Below are positions 48,656-59,413 of a stretch of DNA of 64,000 nt, one piece after another (position 1 is the first letter of the stretch; each line of letters opens with the position of its first letter). Where the stretch lies: the NCBI GenBank assembly GCA_036927565.1, contig JAYESD010000001.1, forward strand, positions 73,303,751-73,367,750. The letters are read 5' to 3'. This DNA is from Tuctoria greenei. Lineage: Eukaryota; Streptophyta; Magnoliopsida; Poales; Poaceae. The notes under the pieces were generated by a model. It had not been told where the DNA came from, did not search any database, and saw only the letters and a list, made by a program, of their open reading frames with translations. The position numbers and the translations under genes were made by a program.

Positions 48656-49436
48656 AATTTCCAGGCAAGAGCAACCGAGTTCATTATCCCATAGAACGTG
48701 AATAAGAGGGCAACTGCAAGACAAACCTGTAAATACTATCCATTAGTACAGTCATAGAAAATGGTACACCAGCATGGATAAATCACGAATAATAACATAC
48801 ACACGCTTAAATTTAGGTCAAGAAGCTCAATAAGCAGCTCTACAACTACTATATGATAAGCTAACCTCCCATGTTTCAAACATCACCCAGGGATTTCTGC
48901 ATAGTAGCATCTCACACAAGAGGAAGAAGCGAGGGCATCAGCTGAGGTAACTCGAAGAACAATCTGTAGCCATCAAGTCAAACCCTATGATACAATTTTA
49001 CTCGTCGGCCAAAAGTATAAACAGCATACATGGATACCTATGATACAATCTCACATCGCCGTGATTGCAGAGAGCACAAGTTTGTTACCGTGAGATAACT
49101 CCATTTTGAAGTCAACTATGATGTGGTGTTATTTCAGGGGTGAATCTGACTAATATGCTTATATATTACTCCCTCTGTTTCAATTTATTTGTCATTAGAA
49201 CAACTTTCATTAGTTCATTTCTAGTTCTTTTGATTATCTAAAACGACAATTATTTCGCAACAGAGGTAGTATTTCAGGGGTGTCATTTCAGCTTACATAC
49301 CCCAAAGGCAGCTTGAGTGATTCATTAACTAGAAGACCCTTGTTTTGCTTGTTAATTGCAGTAAAGTAAAAGATCAAAACTAATGTGGCAAAAAAATACT
49401 TTAAAACGTCATGAAACTCCAGGAAAGGAAGCTTAC
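48656..49436. other. Probable 3' part of the GBF-like gene; exons not resolved
   Basis: Single-copy, AT-rich, with intron-like stretches downstream (minus strand) of the zipper exon. I looked for further bZIP exons and found none I could defend. It contains one Stowaway MITE. The duplication border at 48655 may lie inside this gene. Confidence 0.4.
49169..49269. mobile_element. Stowaway MITE, ~100 bp
   Basis: Starts CTCCCTCTGTTTCAATTT and ends AACAGAGGTAG (inverted CTACCTCTGTT), flanked by TA on both sides (49167-49168 and 49270-49271), the signature of Stowaway/Tc1-mariner MITEs. Confidence 0.85.
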
Positions 49437-50586
49437 ATGTAGAAATGTATTTTCTGAGGTCAAGCTATCACATTTCTCCTGAAGTTGTTTCAATTCTTCT
49501 TTAAGTGGACTATTTTCCTGCTTTAGCAAATCTGCACGGTTGGCTTCTTCTTCCCATTCAGCCTGTAGCATACCATTAACGTATATAATAGTCAAATAGA
49601 AAAATATAAATTTATATCAAGGTTAAAGTGTAAATAATGCCACAGTGCTTATTTGATTCTGGCTAAACTTCCACCCATGGCATAATCCGATAGAAAACCA
49701 ATATCGCACCTCAAACACTATGGTGTAGGTGCCATCAATCAATAGCAAAATGTTGCAACAGTTCAGAGAAAGTCACATAAATTAGACCTTCTACAATGGG
49801 GAGACGAGTGAAGGAATAGCATACTATTTCAAAACAGTACTAATAGAATTATGAAGTCAAAATGTCAAAAGGTAATATAGCAGAATAAGATCATGCTATA
49901 AGCGAAATATAAGAGTGAATTACTGGTGGCATTGGTGCCTGCTGATATGGTGTGCCTTGTGCATACATCGTTGCATATGGTGGTGGTGTGCCATAAGGAG
50001 GCATCATCTGTCAACAGATGAGTTCACATCAAATTTTAGAAAGAATGATTATATGTACTAGCTGCTAATGCCGACATAAATAATAGAGAGTTAACTCGAT
50101 CAACAAGGCTAAAAATTCACCCTGACATTTGCAAACACTCACGCTGGCTTACATTAGCTATTAGACATCTTCTTGCAGAGTGGCTGAAGTGGCAGGGAAC
50201 ACCTGTGGACCCCACATGTATGGGTGCCCCTGAGGACTCGGGGCTACTGGTGAATGAAAGAAAGCTAGTGTGGTCATTGGAGCCGTTCCGGCAGCACTAT
50301 AAAATGCCTACAGATTTATACTAAGTTACTGACAGTTATAAAAATCAATCTACAAGATCAATGGAAAAGGAATGCAGGAAATTTTCATTTTACACACCTG
50401 GAATTGGGACCAGTCAGGATATGATGTGGGTGGATTAGTAGGTGTACTCTGTTCACTCTGAAACAAGTAATATAAGGTAAGAGAGTGCCACTAACTATCA
50501 TCATGTACTCTCAGACTGACAATATGAACCTGTACTGCTGAGGATTTTTGAGATTTGGTCCTAGTGGTAACATCTCCATTTCCCAT
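49437..50586 (-). CDS. GBF-type bZIP gene lacking the basic-region exons (partial)
   Basis: Five exons with GT-AG borders, no stops, all joining in phase 0. E1 50586-50530 (MGNGDVTTRTKSQKSS); E2 50457-50398 (TSYPDWSQFQ); E3 50307-50203 (AFFHSPVAPSPQGHPYMWGPQ region); E4 50007-49924 (MMPPYGTPPPYATMYAQGTP); E5 49562-49437 (RADLLKQENSPLKEELKQL, a leucine zipper). E1-E4 are the N-terminal MFMR domain and E5 the zipper of G-box binding factors (HBP-1a/GBF family). The exons that should lie between them, with the proline-rich middle and the DNA-binding basic region (NRESARRSRLRKQ in the family), are absent from the 49563-49923 interval. Splicing E4 to E5 would keep the frame and give a zipper protein that cannot bind DNA. 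The 3' end is not resolved. It may be a pseudogene, but it has no visible lesion other than the internal deletion. Confidence 0.75.
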
Positions 50587-50615
50587 TGTTTATCCTTCTC
50601 CTCCAATCCTTTATT

Positions 50616-50773
50616 CACTGGCGTAGCCAGGTTCAAGGACCCTGGCGCACATGCACCAGGGCCTAAAACAACATGTCCTTGTTAATATCATAGGTTTAAT
50701 TGAAAATTACTTGAAAAATTATGCATGTATAAAGGTAGGCACCAGGCTACTTTGTACTCTGACTTCGCCACTG
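50616..50773. mobile_element. hAT-type MITE, 158 bp
   Basis: Ends CACTGGCGTAGCCAGG and (inverted) CAGTGGCGAAGTCAGAG; flanking 8-bp duplication CCTTTATT (50608-50615) and CCTGTATT (50774-50781), 7 of 8 matching. It lies 30 bp upstream of the GBF-like start codon, in its leader or promoter. Confidence 0.8.
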
Positions 50774-50781
50774 CCTGTATT

Positions 50782-51987
50782 TCCTTTCAACCATTGAGCT
50801 CTCAAAAGGACACAGCTTTCACATTAATGAAAGCGGCGACATCTTTGGTTTATGCAACAAAAAAATCATGAAAACTTATCAGTTAGCTAGAATTTCAAAG
50901 TGCTTAACCCCATCAGCTTTCTTTGCATAAGGATATAGGAATAGTAGAGTCACACTAACTATAGGTGAAAGAGATTGAAAACGTGAAGTGTCTAACCATA
51001 TGGGAAAGGTGAACATTAAGAATAGATAAGTCATAACTCATAAGGAATCTATTTTGGCACAAACAGAATATTGACATTATACATCTATAACAAAAGCATG
51101 TAACATACCATGATATCTTCAGAATACAGGAAAAATATAGTTCTTTAATCAACTAGTATGAACAAGAACTTGAATAGTTTAGGATGCAGCATAATGGGCA
51201 AAATGGGGGATCTGGTGTACGTTTTAATTGATTAAAAGTGGCATAATTCTGTTGAAGTAACTCCACATAAAGATAATTCATAGGTATTATTGTACTAGTC
51301 ATTTCAGACACTGTGCTTAGGAATTTTTTTCATTGCTTTGTAACAAGCTGAGACATCTGGGAGCCTGAAGAGGTGGATTTAGTTTTGAACTAATGAACTT
51401 CCAGTATAGTACAAATAAACAGCAAAACCACATAGATTCACCCATCCACCTACTCACAAAGTCACACATACCTAACTTGCTGCCCACCCGATCCAGCACT
51501 TGGACACCAGCTACTGTTTGGATGAGGATTTTGTAGATAGGACAGCCTCCCATCCAGGTTACAGCAGGCATGAGGTCTTCGTAATGCACGGCAACAGTAT
51601 GGGTAACGGGAAGAGGGGATCAGCAGGCAGGGGATGGCAGCGCAGCTTGCGTTCGTTGAAGCCGCCGTCACCGTCATGGTCGGCCTCTCCGAACTCCGGC
51701 TTCCGTGCGTGCGCGAGACCCAAACCAGAGACAAAGCAACAATTAGTCCGAGAGCGGTCGTGGGGTGGTGGATCCATGGCGGCACCGAGCGTTCGTGGAG
51801 ATGGAAAGGTGGCGGCGGCGATCGTGGGGCTGGAGAGAATGTGGGGGTGGATAGCTTACGGGAAAACTGACACACGGTGGCTTATTGAAAAAAAAAATAT
51901 TCTCCGTGGATATAGGTAGATGGGTTGTACCGCTGAAAGCGGCCAGGTCACAAAATGAGCATTCTGTAGCCAGATACATAATATATG

Positions 51988-51990
<3 letters not shown>
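50782..51990. other. Upstream region of the GBF-like gene
   Basis: AT-rich to 51480, then a GC-rich block (51480-51880) that could be the 5' leader or promoter of the minus-strand gene. The ORFs in the GC block overlap on both strands and have no recognised family. Confidence 0.4.

Positions 51991-52081
<91 letters not shown>
51991..52081. repeat. (AT)n microsatellite
   Basis: About 45 uninterrupted AT dinucleotides. Confidence 0.97.
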
Positions 52082-52084
<3 letters not shown>

Positions 52085-52162
52085 AAAGATTGTTAGAAAA
52101 CACAAGAAAAAAGTACAAGACGATGAACACACCACACATTCATGCATTCATTAATACAGACA

Positions 52163-52275
52163 CACTACAAGAAACGCGATTATTTGCGACAGCTGAGTTT
52201 ATTTGCCCCTGCGCCCCCGTCCCTGGCTCCACTGCCCCTGCGCCCCCGGCCCCCGACGCCCCCGGCCCCTGGCAG
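52163..52275. mobile_element. Left-end fragment of a CACTA element
   Basis: CACTACAAGAAACGCGATTA at 52163, then TTTGCGACAGC, resembling the terminus and subterminal motif of the element at 1-720. A C-rich CCCCTGCGCCCCC tract follows. No matching right end is seen nearby, and Mei2-like sequence begins within 250 bp, so it is either truncated or part of a gene-carrying element. Confidence 0.55.
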
Positions 52276-52399
52276 ACTCTATCGGCGACGATAGAGTTAG
52301 GGCCGGTTCCAGGAATGCGGACTCGAGAATGGATCGAGGTGAAGGATCATCGCCCATAGCGGTCATGTATCTTCCGTCCCTTCGATCGGTTGGCGATGA

Positions 52400-53097
52400 G
52401 CCTTCCCCTCGATCGTTCTCGAGTTCGCGGCGGCCACGCGCCGCTTCGACACTGCTTCTGGTCTGACGACGCTAATGATCCGCAACATACTTTTAAATCT
52501 TCGTGTTGGTATTCTCCCCCTCGTATTTGTTGATGCGTTAATACCTGATATTTTACATCATTTTCCACAGGAGGCAAAAAGTAATGAACATCTTTGATCA
52601 GCACTGCGCCGAGAAGAACGCGAAAATTGCAGTGGGCAGTGTCAAGTCGCAATACAATTTTATTTACGTTCCATTTGACTTCAAGTACCACGCCTATGCT
52701 TTGAAATATATTATCATACGAATCAAGCTCCGATCTTTTACTCATTGATACTTAACCTTGTTTGTTGCATTTGCTAAGGTCCGAGGCCAACAAGGGCTCC
52801 TGCTTTGTCAATGTCACATCGCCAGATGCGGCGTTTCGGTTGTGGAAGCACCTGCATGGCTTCCGTTGGAACGTGAACGACTCGTGGAAGATGTGCGAGG
52901 TCGACTATGCCAACATCCAGGTACGTCGCCGTTCGCTGCCATCATTTTCACTTGCGCTGCCGCTGCATGGTGTTCACCTGCCGCTGCTCGTCATCCTTTC
53001 GCAGGGTCGGGATGCGTTAGTGGCCCATTTCTCCAAGTCATGTTGTGCGGAAGGGCTGCAGAGAATTCAATTTCCGCACCAAGGGGTTAAGCGATAA
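52400..53097 (+). pseudogene. Mei2-like C-terminal RRM gene fragment
   Basis: A first block ends TTLMIRNI (about 52467-52489), the RNP2-like start of the Mei2 C-terminal RRM (RRM_2). Exon 52571-52684 reads NIFDQHCAEKNAKIAVG and YNFIYVPFDF and ends at AA|GTACC. Exon 52779-52920 reads NKGSCFVNVTSPDAAFRLW and KMCEVDYANIQ, and ends CAG|GTACGT. Exon 53005-53097 reads GRDALVAHFSKS and ends TAA. The last three exons join in frame with GT-AG borders; the join from the first block to 52571 is not clear. Mei2-like proteins bind RNA and act in meiosis and leaf/meristem development. The N-terminal parts are missing, so this is a relic or a small RRM-only relative. Confidence 0.65.
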
Positions 53098-53122
53098 GAT
53101 CATCTGATTCGCAGGCCAGTAA

Positions 53123-53358
53123 TGGTGTTTGGGAACACGGTATTTTTGGAGTTTTAGAGCAATTAGCAATACCGTGGTATTTGAGATTACTATGGCATTT
53201 TTTATAGAACGGTGTTTGTCAACCAAACAGTCCTATGTATTGCAAAATTGTAGTATTACAAAACTGTGTTATTGAAATACTTTGGTATTGCCATGTCATT
53301 TTAAAAATTATGGTTTCCAAAACTTTAGTATTGAAAAACAGTGTTCCAAAACACAGCC
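53123..53358. mobile_element. Tourist-like MITE, 236 bp
   Basis: Inverted ends TGGTGTTTGGGAACAC and (inverted) GGCTGTGTTTTGGAACAC; flanking TAA at 53120-53122 and 53359-53361, the target type of PIF/Harbinger MITEs. It lies 25 bp after the Mei2-like stop codon. Confidence 0.75.
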
Positions 53359-53399
53359 TAAAGCTTTACCGTGAACCACTGTGGATGGTCTTAAAGGCA

Positions 53400-53692
53400 G
53401 GCCCGGCTCTGGGCCTAGGGCGGGCAGAAATAAATTTTCTGCAGCCCTGCCGCACAACGTCGCGTGTGCGCCCCCACCCCGCACGCCGTCCCATGGAAAA
53501 CGCGCTGAGATCCTTTGCTTTGCGCTAGATTTGTTGTCTGGACACCAAAGGATTCCATCCCGCGTGTCCCGCTCCCACGATTATGCGATTTTGATCGGAC
53601 GACGTGCGAGGCGGGGGTGCACGTGCGATGCTGTGCGGCAGGGTCGCAGAAAATTTGTAGGCTACTGCCTAGGGCCGGGTCGGTGGCTGGGG
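53400..53692. mobile_element. GC-rich foldback MITE, ~290 bp
   Basis: AAATTTTCTGC-GCCCTGCCGCAC at 53431-53455 is the inverse of GTGCGGCAGGGTCGCAGAAAATTT at 53633-53656. Pairing extends outward to GGCCCGGCTCTGGGCCTAGG and CCTAGGGCCGGG, and inward to the CGCACG blocks. The ends resemble hAT MITEs. No clear target duplication. Confidence 0.65.
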
Positions 53693-55411
53693 GTGGTGGG
53701 GCAGGCACGATGAGAGCTGGTAAAGAGAAATGAAATAAAATTAATTAAGTGTGTAGCTTTTTATTTTTGTAATTTTTTGAAATATAATTCTACTACGTAC
53801 GTCCTACTAATGTTAGTTCAATGCTTTCTCCAAAACGTCAAATAAAGAATAAGGAGGTAATATTTTTTAGATACAATATAATATTACTAATGTGTTAATT
53901 TTCCATATGCGATGTTTTTCGATAAAAGGAGGAGTTTTTCGTTAGTGCATGTACTGTAGGACACATTGTTCATAAACATAAAATAAAAGACATTTTTCAT
54001 TAACAGAAAAACAACACATATATTACAAACAAGAAAAAAACACATAGAAAACAAAAAGAAAAACTACTACTCATCCTACTCTACTCGGAGGAGGACTTGT
54101 CAGCGACGGAAACGGAGAAGGAGGTTCGGAGGACGTCGATGACCTGGAGCGCTTCGGTGCGGGGCTACCCATTTGTGCAGCGACAGAGGTGCGAACAAAG
54201 ATAGAGAGGTGGTCGACGGTGGTGCGGCAGAGAAGCAAGAGGAGAAGTTTGGAGGCTAAAATCAATCGAGAGTTGCGGCGGAGAAGAAGAGGACAGTGTG
54301 CCTTTATAGCTAGTCGTCTTCTAAGCGCGTGAGTGGAGATGATCGGATGCTTCAAAAATTTGTGCTTTTGAATCGACGCTCAGAGTTACTCCAAACCGTG
54401 GTTCGCCTCCTCTCGGTTATCACTAGGGCTCAACATGTCCCATCGGCCAGTTTTTTAATTTGACACACAAAGGTGCGGAGATTGACGTGAACGCGCGTGG
54501 CAATCGACTGAGAGTCCATATCTTTTTTTTTAAGGATCCGATCGTTGCTGATCGAGAGTCCATATCGAACTAATAATTGTCGTGAACATGGATGATGGTG
54601 GACATGAATGTAATACATGTGAAAGAGACTCGTGATCAAGCATGTTTGGTCACGTGTCGAGGATTTTTGTGCCCCCTTGTTGAGGAACATGTTAATTGGA
54701 TGACGTTGAAGATCGGATGTGGCGTACGTGTTTTCACAAGTGTGTTCATTTGTTCCTAAAATCAGAACACGTAGCGGCTAGCGCCTACGCCTATTGTTTC
54801 TTCAAAAGATGAGTACAGCGACACATAATGGCAGCATGTGATCGATTAATTTGATGAACCACGCACGTACATAGTGAGAGCTGTGTGCTTATTAGACGAT
54901 GGTAGTCCACATTCTAGTCAAACTTGTTATCTCTATTGATGAAAGGATAATATTTTTCATTAGCGTGGTAGTTAAACAGCCATATACTGTAGGTTCAGAG
55001 CATACACACATGCATGGTACAGAATATGATAAATATAGAAATATATATACATGGTAGGAAATATTATTCTATTATTGGAATACATGTTTGGGACGTAGCA
55101 TATGTACGTCTAACATACATGTGAAAGAGCTCGATCATATTTGCTGACGTTACGTGTAATCTTTTTTGTTGAGAGATCGTCATGTTTGAGGCTCGTTGAT
55201 CATGTTTGGGGCATAGCATGCATGGACAACTAACATGCATGTGAAATAACACGCATGTTTTTAAAAGCAAGATATAGTGTTTCCTCAAGAAAAAAAAAAT
55301 TTATGAGAGATTGGGCGTACAAGTACAAAAGCTAGAACTTGAGTGATGCACTTACGAATTGCATATGCCAGGATGATCGACGGCAGCCGATCCGCAAACT
55401 CGATGGTAAGA
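53693..55411. other. Intergenic; one doubtful short minus-strand ORF
   Basis: A minus-strand frame at about 54174-54070 (MGSPAPKRSRSSTSSEPPSP, Ser/Pro-rich, ~33 codons) is followed by a 3' sequence with ACAAACAAGAAAAAA repeats, like that after the 58221-58622 ORF. It may be a truncated relative. The rest is AT-rich, with no gene or element I can name. Confidence 0.35.
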
Positions 55412-56069
55412 TCAGTAGTCTTCAGAGAGCAGCTTGCGGCCGACCTCAAAGGAGATGAAGGCGTCGATGCACGCATAACTGATCTGCTCGCCGGAGAGAT
55501 TGTACATGTTCCAATTGGTCGTTCTCACCATGTAAGGCTTCTCCAGGTCGGCGCCCCATCACGGCGCTCGCGATGTCCTTTAGCCCCGCGCGGCGGAGGC
55601 TCGGGCGATCCATCTCCTCTGCCACGAGCTCGGCCAGGTCCACCGTTTTTGCCACCTTCAGCTGCTAGTCCTTCCAAAGTCTGTCGGCATCACCCTCCGC
55701 GCCGACGCCGACGAAGCGGTAGTCAGACTCACCGAGGAAATCTTCCAGCTCGTCGGGGAAGTAGTCAGCGTGAATGACCTGGAAGATGAGGCAGTGGCAT
55801 CCGACGCAGAGCTGCAGAATGGCGACGGGGTTCTTGTTGGCAGAGTAGCTGCGGCGCCATTCGACGTCGAGCCCGACGACGAGCTTGTGAAGGTGCCGAC
55901 AGTGGACGTAGAGGACCTCGTTGAGCCAGTCCTCCACGGCCTTGCCGGAGGACGTCATGGTGGTGGTGATCACGTCTTCCTCGAACATCACGTTGTACAC
56001 CTGAGTCCCTGCGATTGGGTCTCTCTCCTTGTCATCCCTACGGTTGCCGTCTGCGGCGACGCGGCGCAA
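55412..56069 (-). pseudogene. Werner-type 3'-5' exonuclease-like gene with one stop and one frameshift
   Basis: Intronless minus-strand reading. GLDVEWRRSY holds the Asp-x-Glu pair (about residues 68 and 70 from the 56069 start), GVGAEGDADRLWKD follows, and YACIDAF near the end supplies the Tyr-x3-Asp of the DEDDy exonuclease family. These are the Werner-syndrome-like nucleases that form large families in grasses. A TAG at 55665-55667 and a 1-bp shift near 55550 interrupt it; after the shift the frame continues to LLSEDY and TGA at 55412. N-terminal start uncertain: MFEEDV near 55985 is an alternative. Length (~220 residues) equals the usual single-domain form, so the lesions are recent. Confidence 0.75.
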
Positions 56070-56550
56070 CTCTCTCTCTCTTGTGTAAAACCTTCATCTA
56101 CACCTTTAGTTTGGATTTTAATTGGAAAAGGGCCGGGATATATAGCTGATGCAGTTACAATATGAGCGGAGGAGTTTCTGAATTTGACGGGTCCGAGCCC
56201 GGAGTAAAGAGAGTAATGAAGATTTTTGAATGTTATATACTCTTTCTAATTTTTAATTCTTATCGTTATGACCACAAGTTGCATTGTCTCAACCTAACAC
56301 CACGTACAACAAGAACAACATTTGTCAGGAGCCCACCGACTGGATATGCCGGGTGGGCCACGGGATACCTTGGTCCAGTCACCAGAGAGTAGCTATTGTG
56401 AATACATGCTGGAGAGATCAGCGGAATCGGGAACTGGCCAATGAAGATGGCTGTCAGCAGTGTCACGGTTCATGTATCGAAACACGCACCATCCTTTTTC
56501 TTGTTCTCCTTTTTCTTATAAGTTCGTATTATTTTTTACCAATCTTCGAA

Positions 56551-57542
56551 GAGCATCTTCAACCCGTTTGCTATTTTTAGGTTGCTATTCTTTCAAATAG
56601 GAAATATGATATCCACATTTAGCATCTCATTCTATGAGCATCTCCAACCCGTTTGCTATATGATGTGCTATATTAAAAAAAAAATCATATTTTATTAATA
56701 TGTAATAATTATTTTAAAATTCAAATAACATTGTTGCAACAGCTATATTGTGACGTTTGTATTTCTAACGGCTATTTTTAAATTGTGATATTTCTAACGA
56801 CTATTTTTCAACAGTTGTATTTCCAACGGTTACTTTTCAACAACTATTTTGCAACAGAAACAACAATAATGTAGCAGAAATTGGGGATAGCAAACCAGAT
56901 AGCATTTGCTACTAGTAGCACACTAAGAGCTTCATATAGCAAATGGCTAAAATTAGCAATTCTAATAGCAAACCAGTTGGAGATGATTTTTGCTCTAAAT
57001 TTGCTAAATAATAGGATAGCACACCATATAGCTAATGGCTAAACGAGCATCTCCATTCCATTAGCTATATGATGTGCTATCCTATTATTTAGCAAATCTA
57101 GAATAAAAATCATCTCCAACCGGCTTGCTATTAGGATTGCTACTTTTAGCCATTTGCTATATGGAGCTCTTGGTGTGCTACTAGTAGCAAATTCTATCCG
57201 GTTTGCTATTCTCGATTTTCGGTACATTATCATCGTTCTGTTGCAAAATAGTCGTTGAAAATTAGCCGTTGGAAATAAATCCGTTGAAAAATAGTCGTTA
57301 GAAATATAACCATTGAAAAATAGCCGTTATAAATACAACTGTTATAATATAGCCATTGCAACAATGTTATTTGAATTTTAAAATAATTATTATATACTAA
57401 TAAAATATGAAAAAATTTAATATAGCAGATCATATAGCAAACGGGTTGGAGATGCTCATGGAATGAGATGCTAAGTGTGGATAGCATATTTGTCATTTGA
57501 AAGAATAGCAAACCAAAAATAACAATGGGATTTGAGATGCTC
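56551..57542. repeat. ~1-kb palindrome with ~480-bp arms
   Basis: GAGCATCTTCAACCCGTTTG at 56551 is mirrored by the end at 57542. The inner part GCTAAATAATAGGATAGCAC (57001-57020) pairs with 57069-57088 across a ~20-bp centre. GAGCATCTCCAACCCGTTTG is also nested at 56637 and inverted at about 57459. The GAGCATCTCCAACC end is common in grass MITEs. Non-coding, AT-rich. Confidence 0.85.
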
Positions 57543-58220
57543 TAACCCTCCTTTATTTGAAATTGTACGGTTGGATTAGGATACGTGGCCGGCGTACACT
57601 TTATGACACACTAGTGAAAGTAAAACACCCAATACATTTTATGACACACTTGTGAAAGTAAAATACCCAATACGTTTTATTATTATGGAAGTCTATAACC
57701 CCGACTTCTAGTTTGTTTTTGCAAGCCATCTGAATCAAGTCTTTTTTGTCTTCACCCTTTTGCAATGGCACCCACGAGCATCTAATATGGGCTAAAGTTG
57801 ATACGTACTCCAGAAACCGTTGTTGCGTTTTTTTATTATTTACTACATGCTTTGCTGTTTGATTGCTCATTATGTTAGATCCGTGTTGGGTTTGAACAGA
57901 GAGTGGGCTAATCTCTGTTGGTCCTGTCAGATAAACTAGTAGGTGATAGTCACTTTCTGGATATCCAGCACAGTAGAGTTGGAAGTGGAAATATATTCCA
58001 TTTTAAAAGATAAAAGACATAAATAGTCCACTAGTTTATCGTTAGAACAGCAACATTAGAACTATTTTTGTGCACCGATGAACAGAAATATAAAGGTCAT
58101 TACCTTAAGACGATACATTACAAACAAGAAAAAAGAAAAACACAAACTACAAACAAGAAAATATAAACAACACAACTAAGAACAAGAATAAAAAACAACT
58201 TCTCCTCCACCTCGATCCAC
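57543..58220. other. Intergenic, no gene supported
   Basis: A 33-bp near-direct repeat (GACACACTAGTGAAAGTAAA and GACACACTTGTGAAAGTAAA, 57604 and 57642) is visible. The minus-strand frame at 57601-57870 has no recognised family. Confidence 0.4.
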
Positions 58221-58622
58221 CTACTTCTCCTTCTCCTCCTCCTCCTTGGGCTCCTGGCTGGGCGGGGGCACCTCCCGCGGCGGAGACAGGAAGCGCAGTT
58301 TCCTGGACATCGCCGCCACCAGGTTGTCGCGACCGGCGACACTGAGCTCGTCCGCCAGCGTCTCCTAGAGGAGGTCGAGGCGACCGGCCAAGTGCGTCAT
58401 GCCGAAGATGTAGTGGCCCGTGGTCCCCATGGCAGCATACTCTGGAAGGGGACCAAGCTCAAGGAAACGCATGGAGCGCAATGTATTGTCAAATACATCG
58501 CGCGCCATCTTCCGAAGAGCCCATTTCTTGTCCGGGGGGGGGGGGGGGGGGCAGTCCGTTCGGGGACGCTTCCCCTTGGCGTCCTTCCGCGGGCTTGGCT
58601 GCGGCGTTGTCTTGTCAACCAT
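58221..58622 (-). pseudogene. Unknown proline-rich ORF with a single in-frame TAG
   Basis: The minus strand starts MVDKTTPQPSPRKDAKGKRP and has a Pro run encoded by an 18-20-base G/C tract (58536-58553). A well-balanced segment follows (KWALRKMARDVFDNTLRSMR, FLELGPLPEYAAMG, MTHLAGRLDLL). A TAG at 58365-58367 interrupts it, then the same frame continues (ADELSVAGRDNLVAAMSRKL) to an acidic EEEEKEK end and TAG at 58221. Total 133 codons. I do not recognise the family. The body reads as real coding sequence with a heptad-like pattern. The stop may be a pseudogene lesion, or the C-tract length may vary. Confidence 0.5.
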
Positions 58623-58736
58623 GGTGTTCTCGGCGCAGTTTTTTGGAAGAGAGGAAGAGTGGCTGTGCAGAGAAGACGATGGCGTGCCCGGGTGATCTTA
58701 TAACGTAGTAGCAGCCTGGCTAGGGTGCTCATCCTT

Positions 58737-58833
58737 TGCAGTACTACAGGTGCAGTATAGGTGGCTGACATGTGGGTCCCACACCATGTAGGGCCCTCAT
58801 GTCAGCCATCTCTACTGCACCTGCAGTACTGCA
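58737..58833. repeat. 97-bp near-perfect hairpin
   Basis: TGCAGTACTACAGGTGCAGT at 58737 is mirrored by the sequence ending at 58833 (ACTGCACCTGCAGTACTGCA). Arms are about 36 bp with few mismatches around a ~25-bp loop. It could be a small MITE or a hairpin RNA source. Confidence 0.75.
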
Positions 58834-59413
58834 GGGGATTTGAACCCGCTTGGCTATTCGTCTCTCGACGCGCAAAGTAGTGGTGATGGGACACAGAGCG
58901 GTTCCAATTGGATTCAAAGATATGCATGCGATGCGCGCGTTTATGGTGCTCAGTGACTGGCATGCACGTAAGCTCGGTGCGCCCGATCGCATCAGCCGCC
59001 TATACAAATGGCTACGGCTTGAACGAAGGACCAAACCTTATGCGGCAAACAGCAACGTATAATACTTCCTCCGCCTCAACTCAACTCTATTTCTGTTTTG
59101 GTCGAACTAATTACCTTTCATCAATAATTTTTATGGAATTTATTAACTTCAATAACATGTAGTACTAGATTGTATATTATGGAATATTTTCATGGTGAAT
59201 CTAAAAGTACAATTCTTGTATTGTTAAAACTGATCAAAATTGCTTAAATCTCAAAGATAGATTTGACGATACCTAAGACTTCCCTTTGAAAAAGTTTTAT
59301 ACTTTACATTAGTTTTACATATGTAATATGCACATAGGATATATCACTAAATAGTTTTGCAAAAGAACATGGAGGAGAAATATGTATATCCCATATGCTA
59401 CTACTACGTAAAT
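58834..59413. other. Intergenic, no gene supported
   Basis: 59063-59110 (TACTTCCTCCGCCTCAACTC) looks like one end of a decayed Stowaway MITE. Nothing else is recognised. Confidence 0.4.

Noticed and set aside
51462..51919. Overlapping ORFs of 90-139 codons in the GC-rich block upstream of the GBF-like gene
   Set aside because: Open on both strands because of GC content; more likely leader or promoter sequence.
58837..58905. Possible tRNA (GGGATTTGAACCCGC resembles an inverted T-loop)
   Set aside because: No acceptor stem, anticodon arm or D arm can be formed around it.
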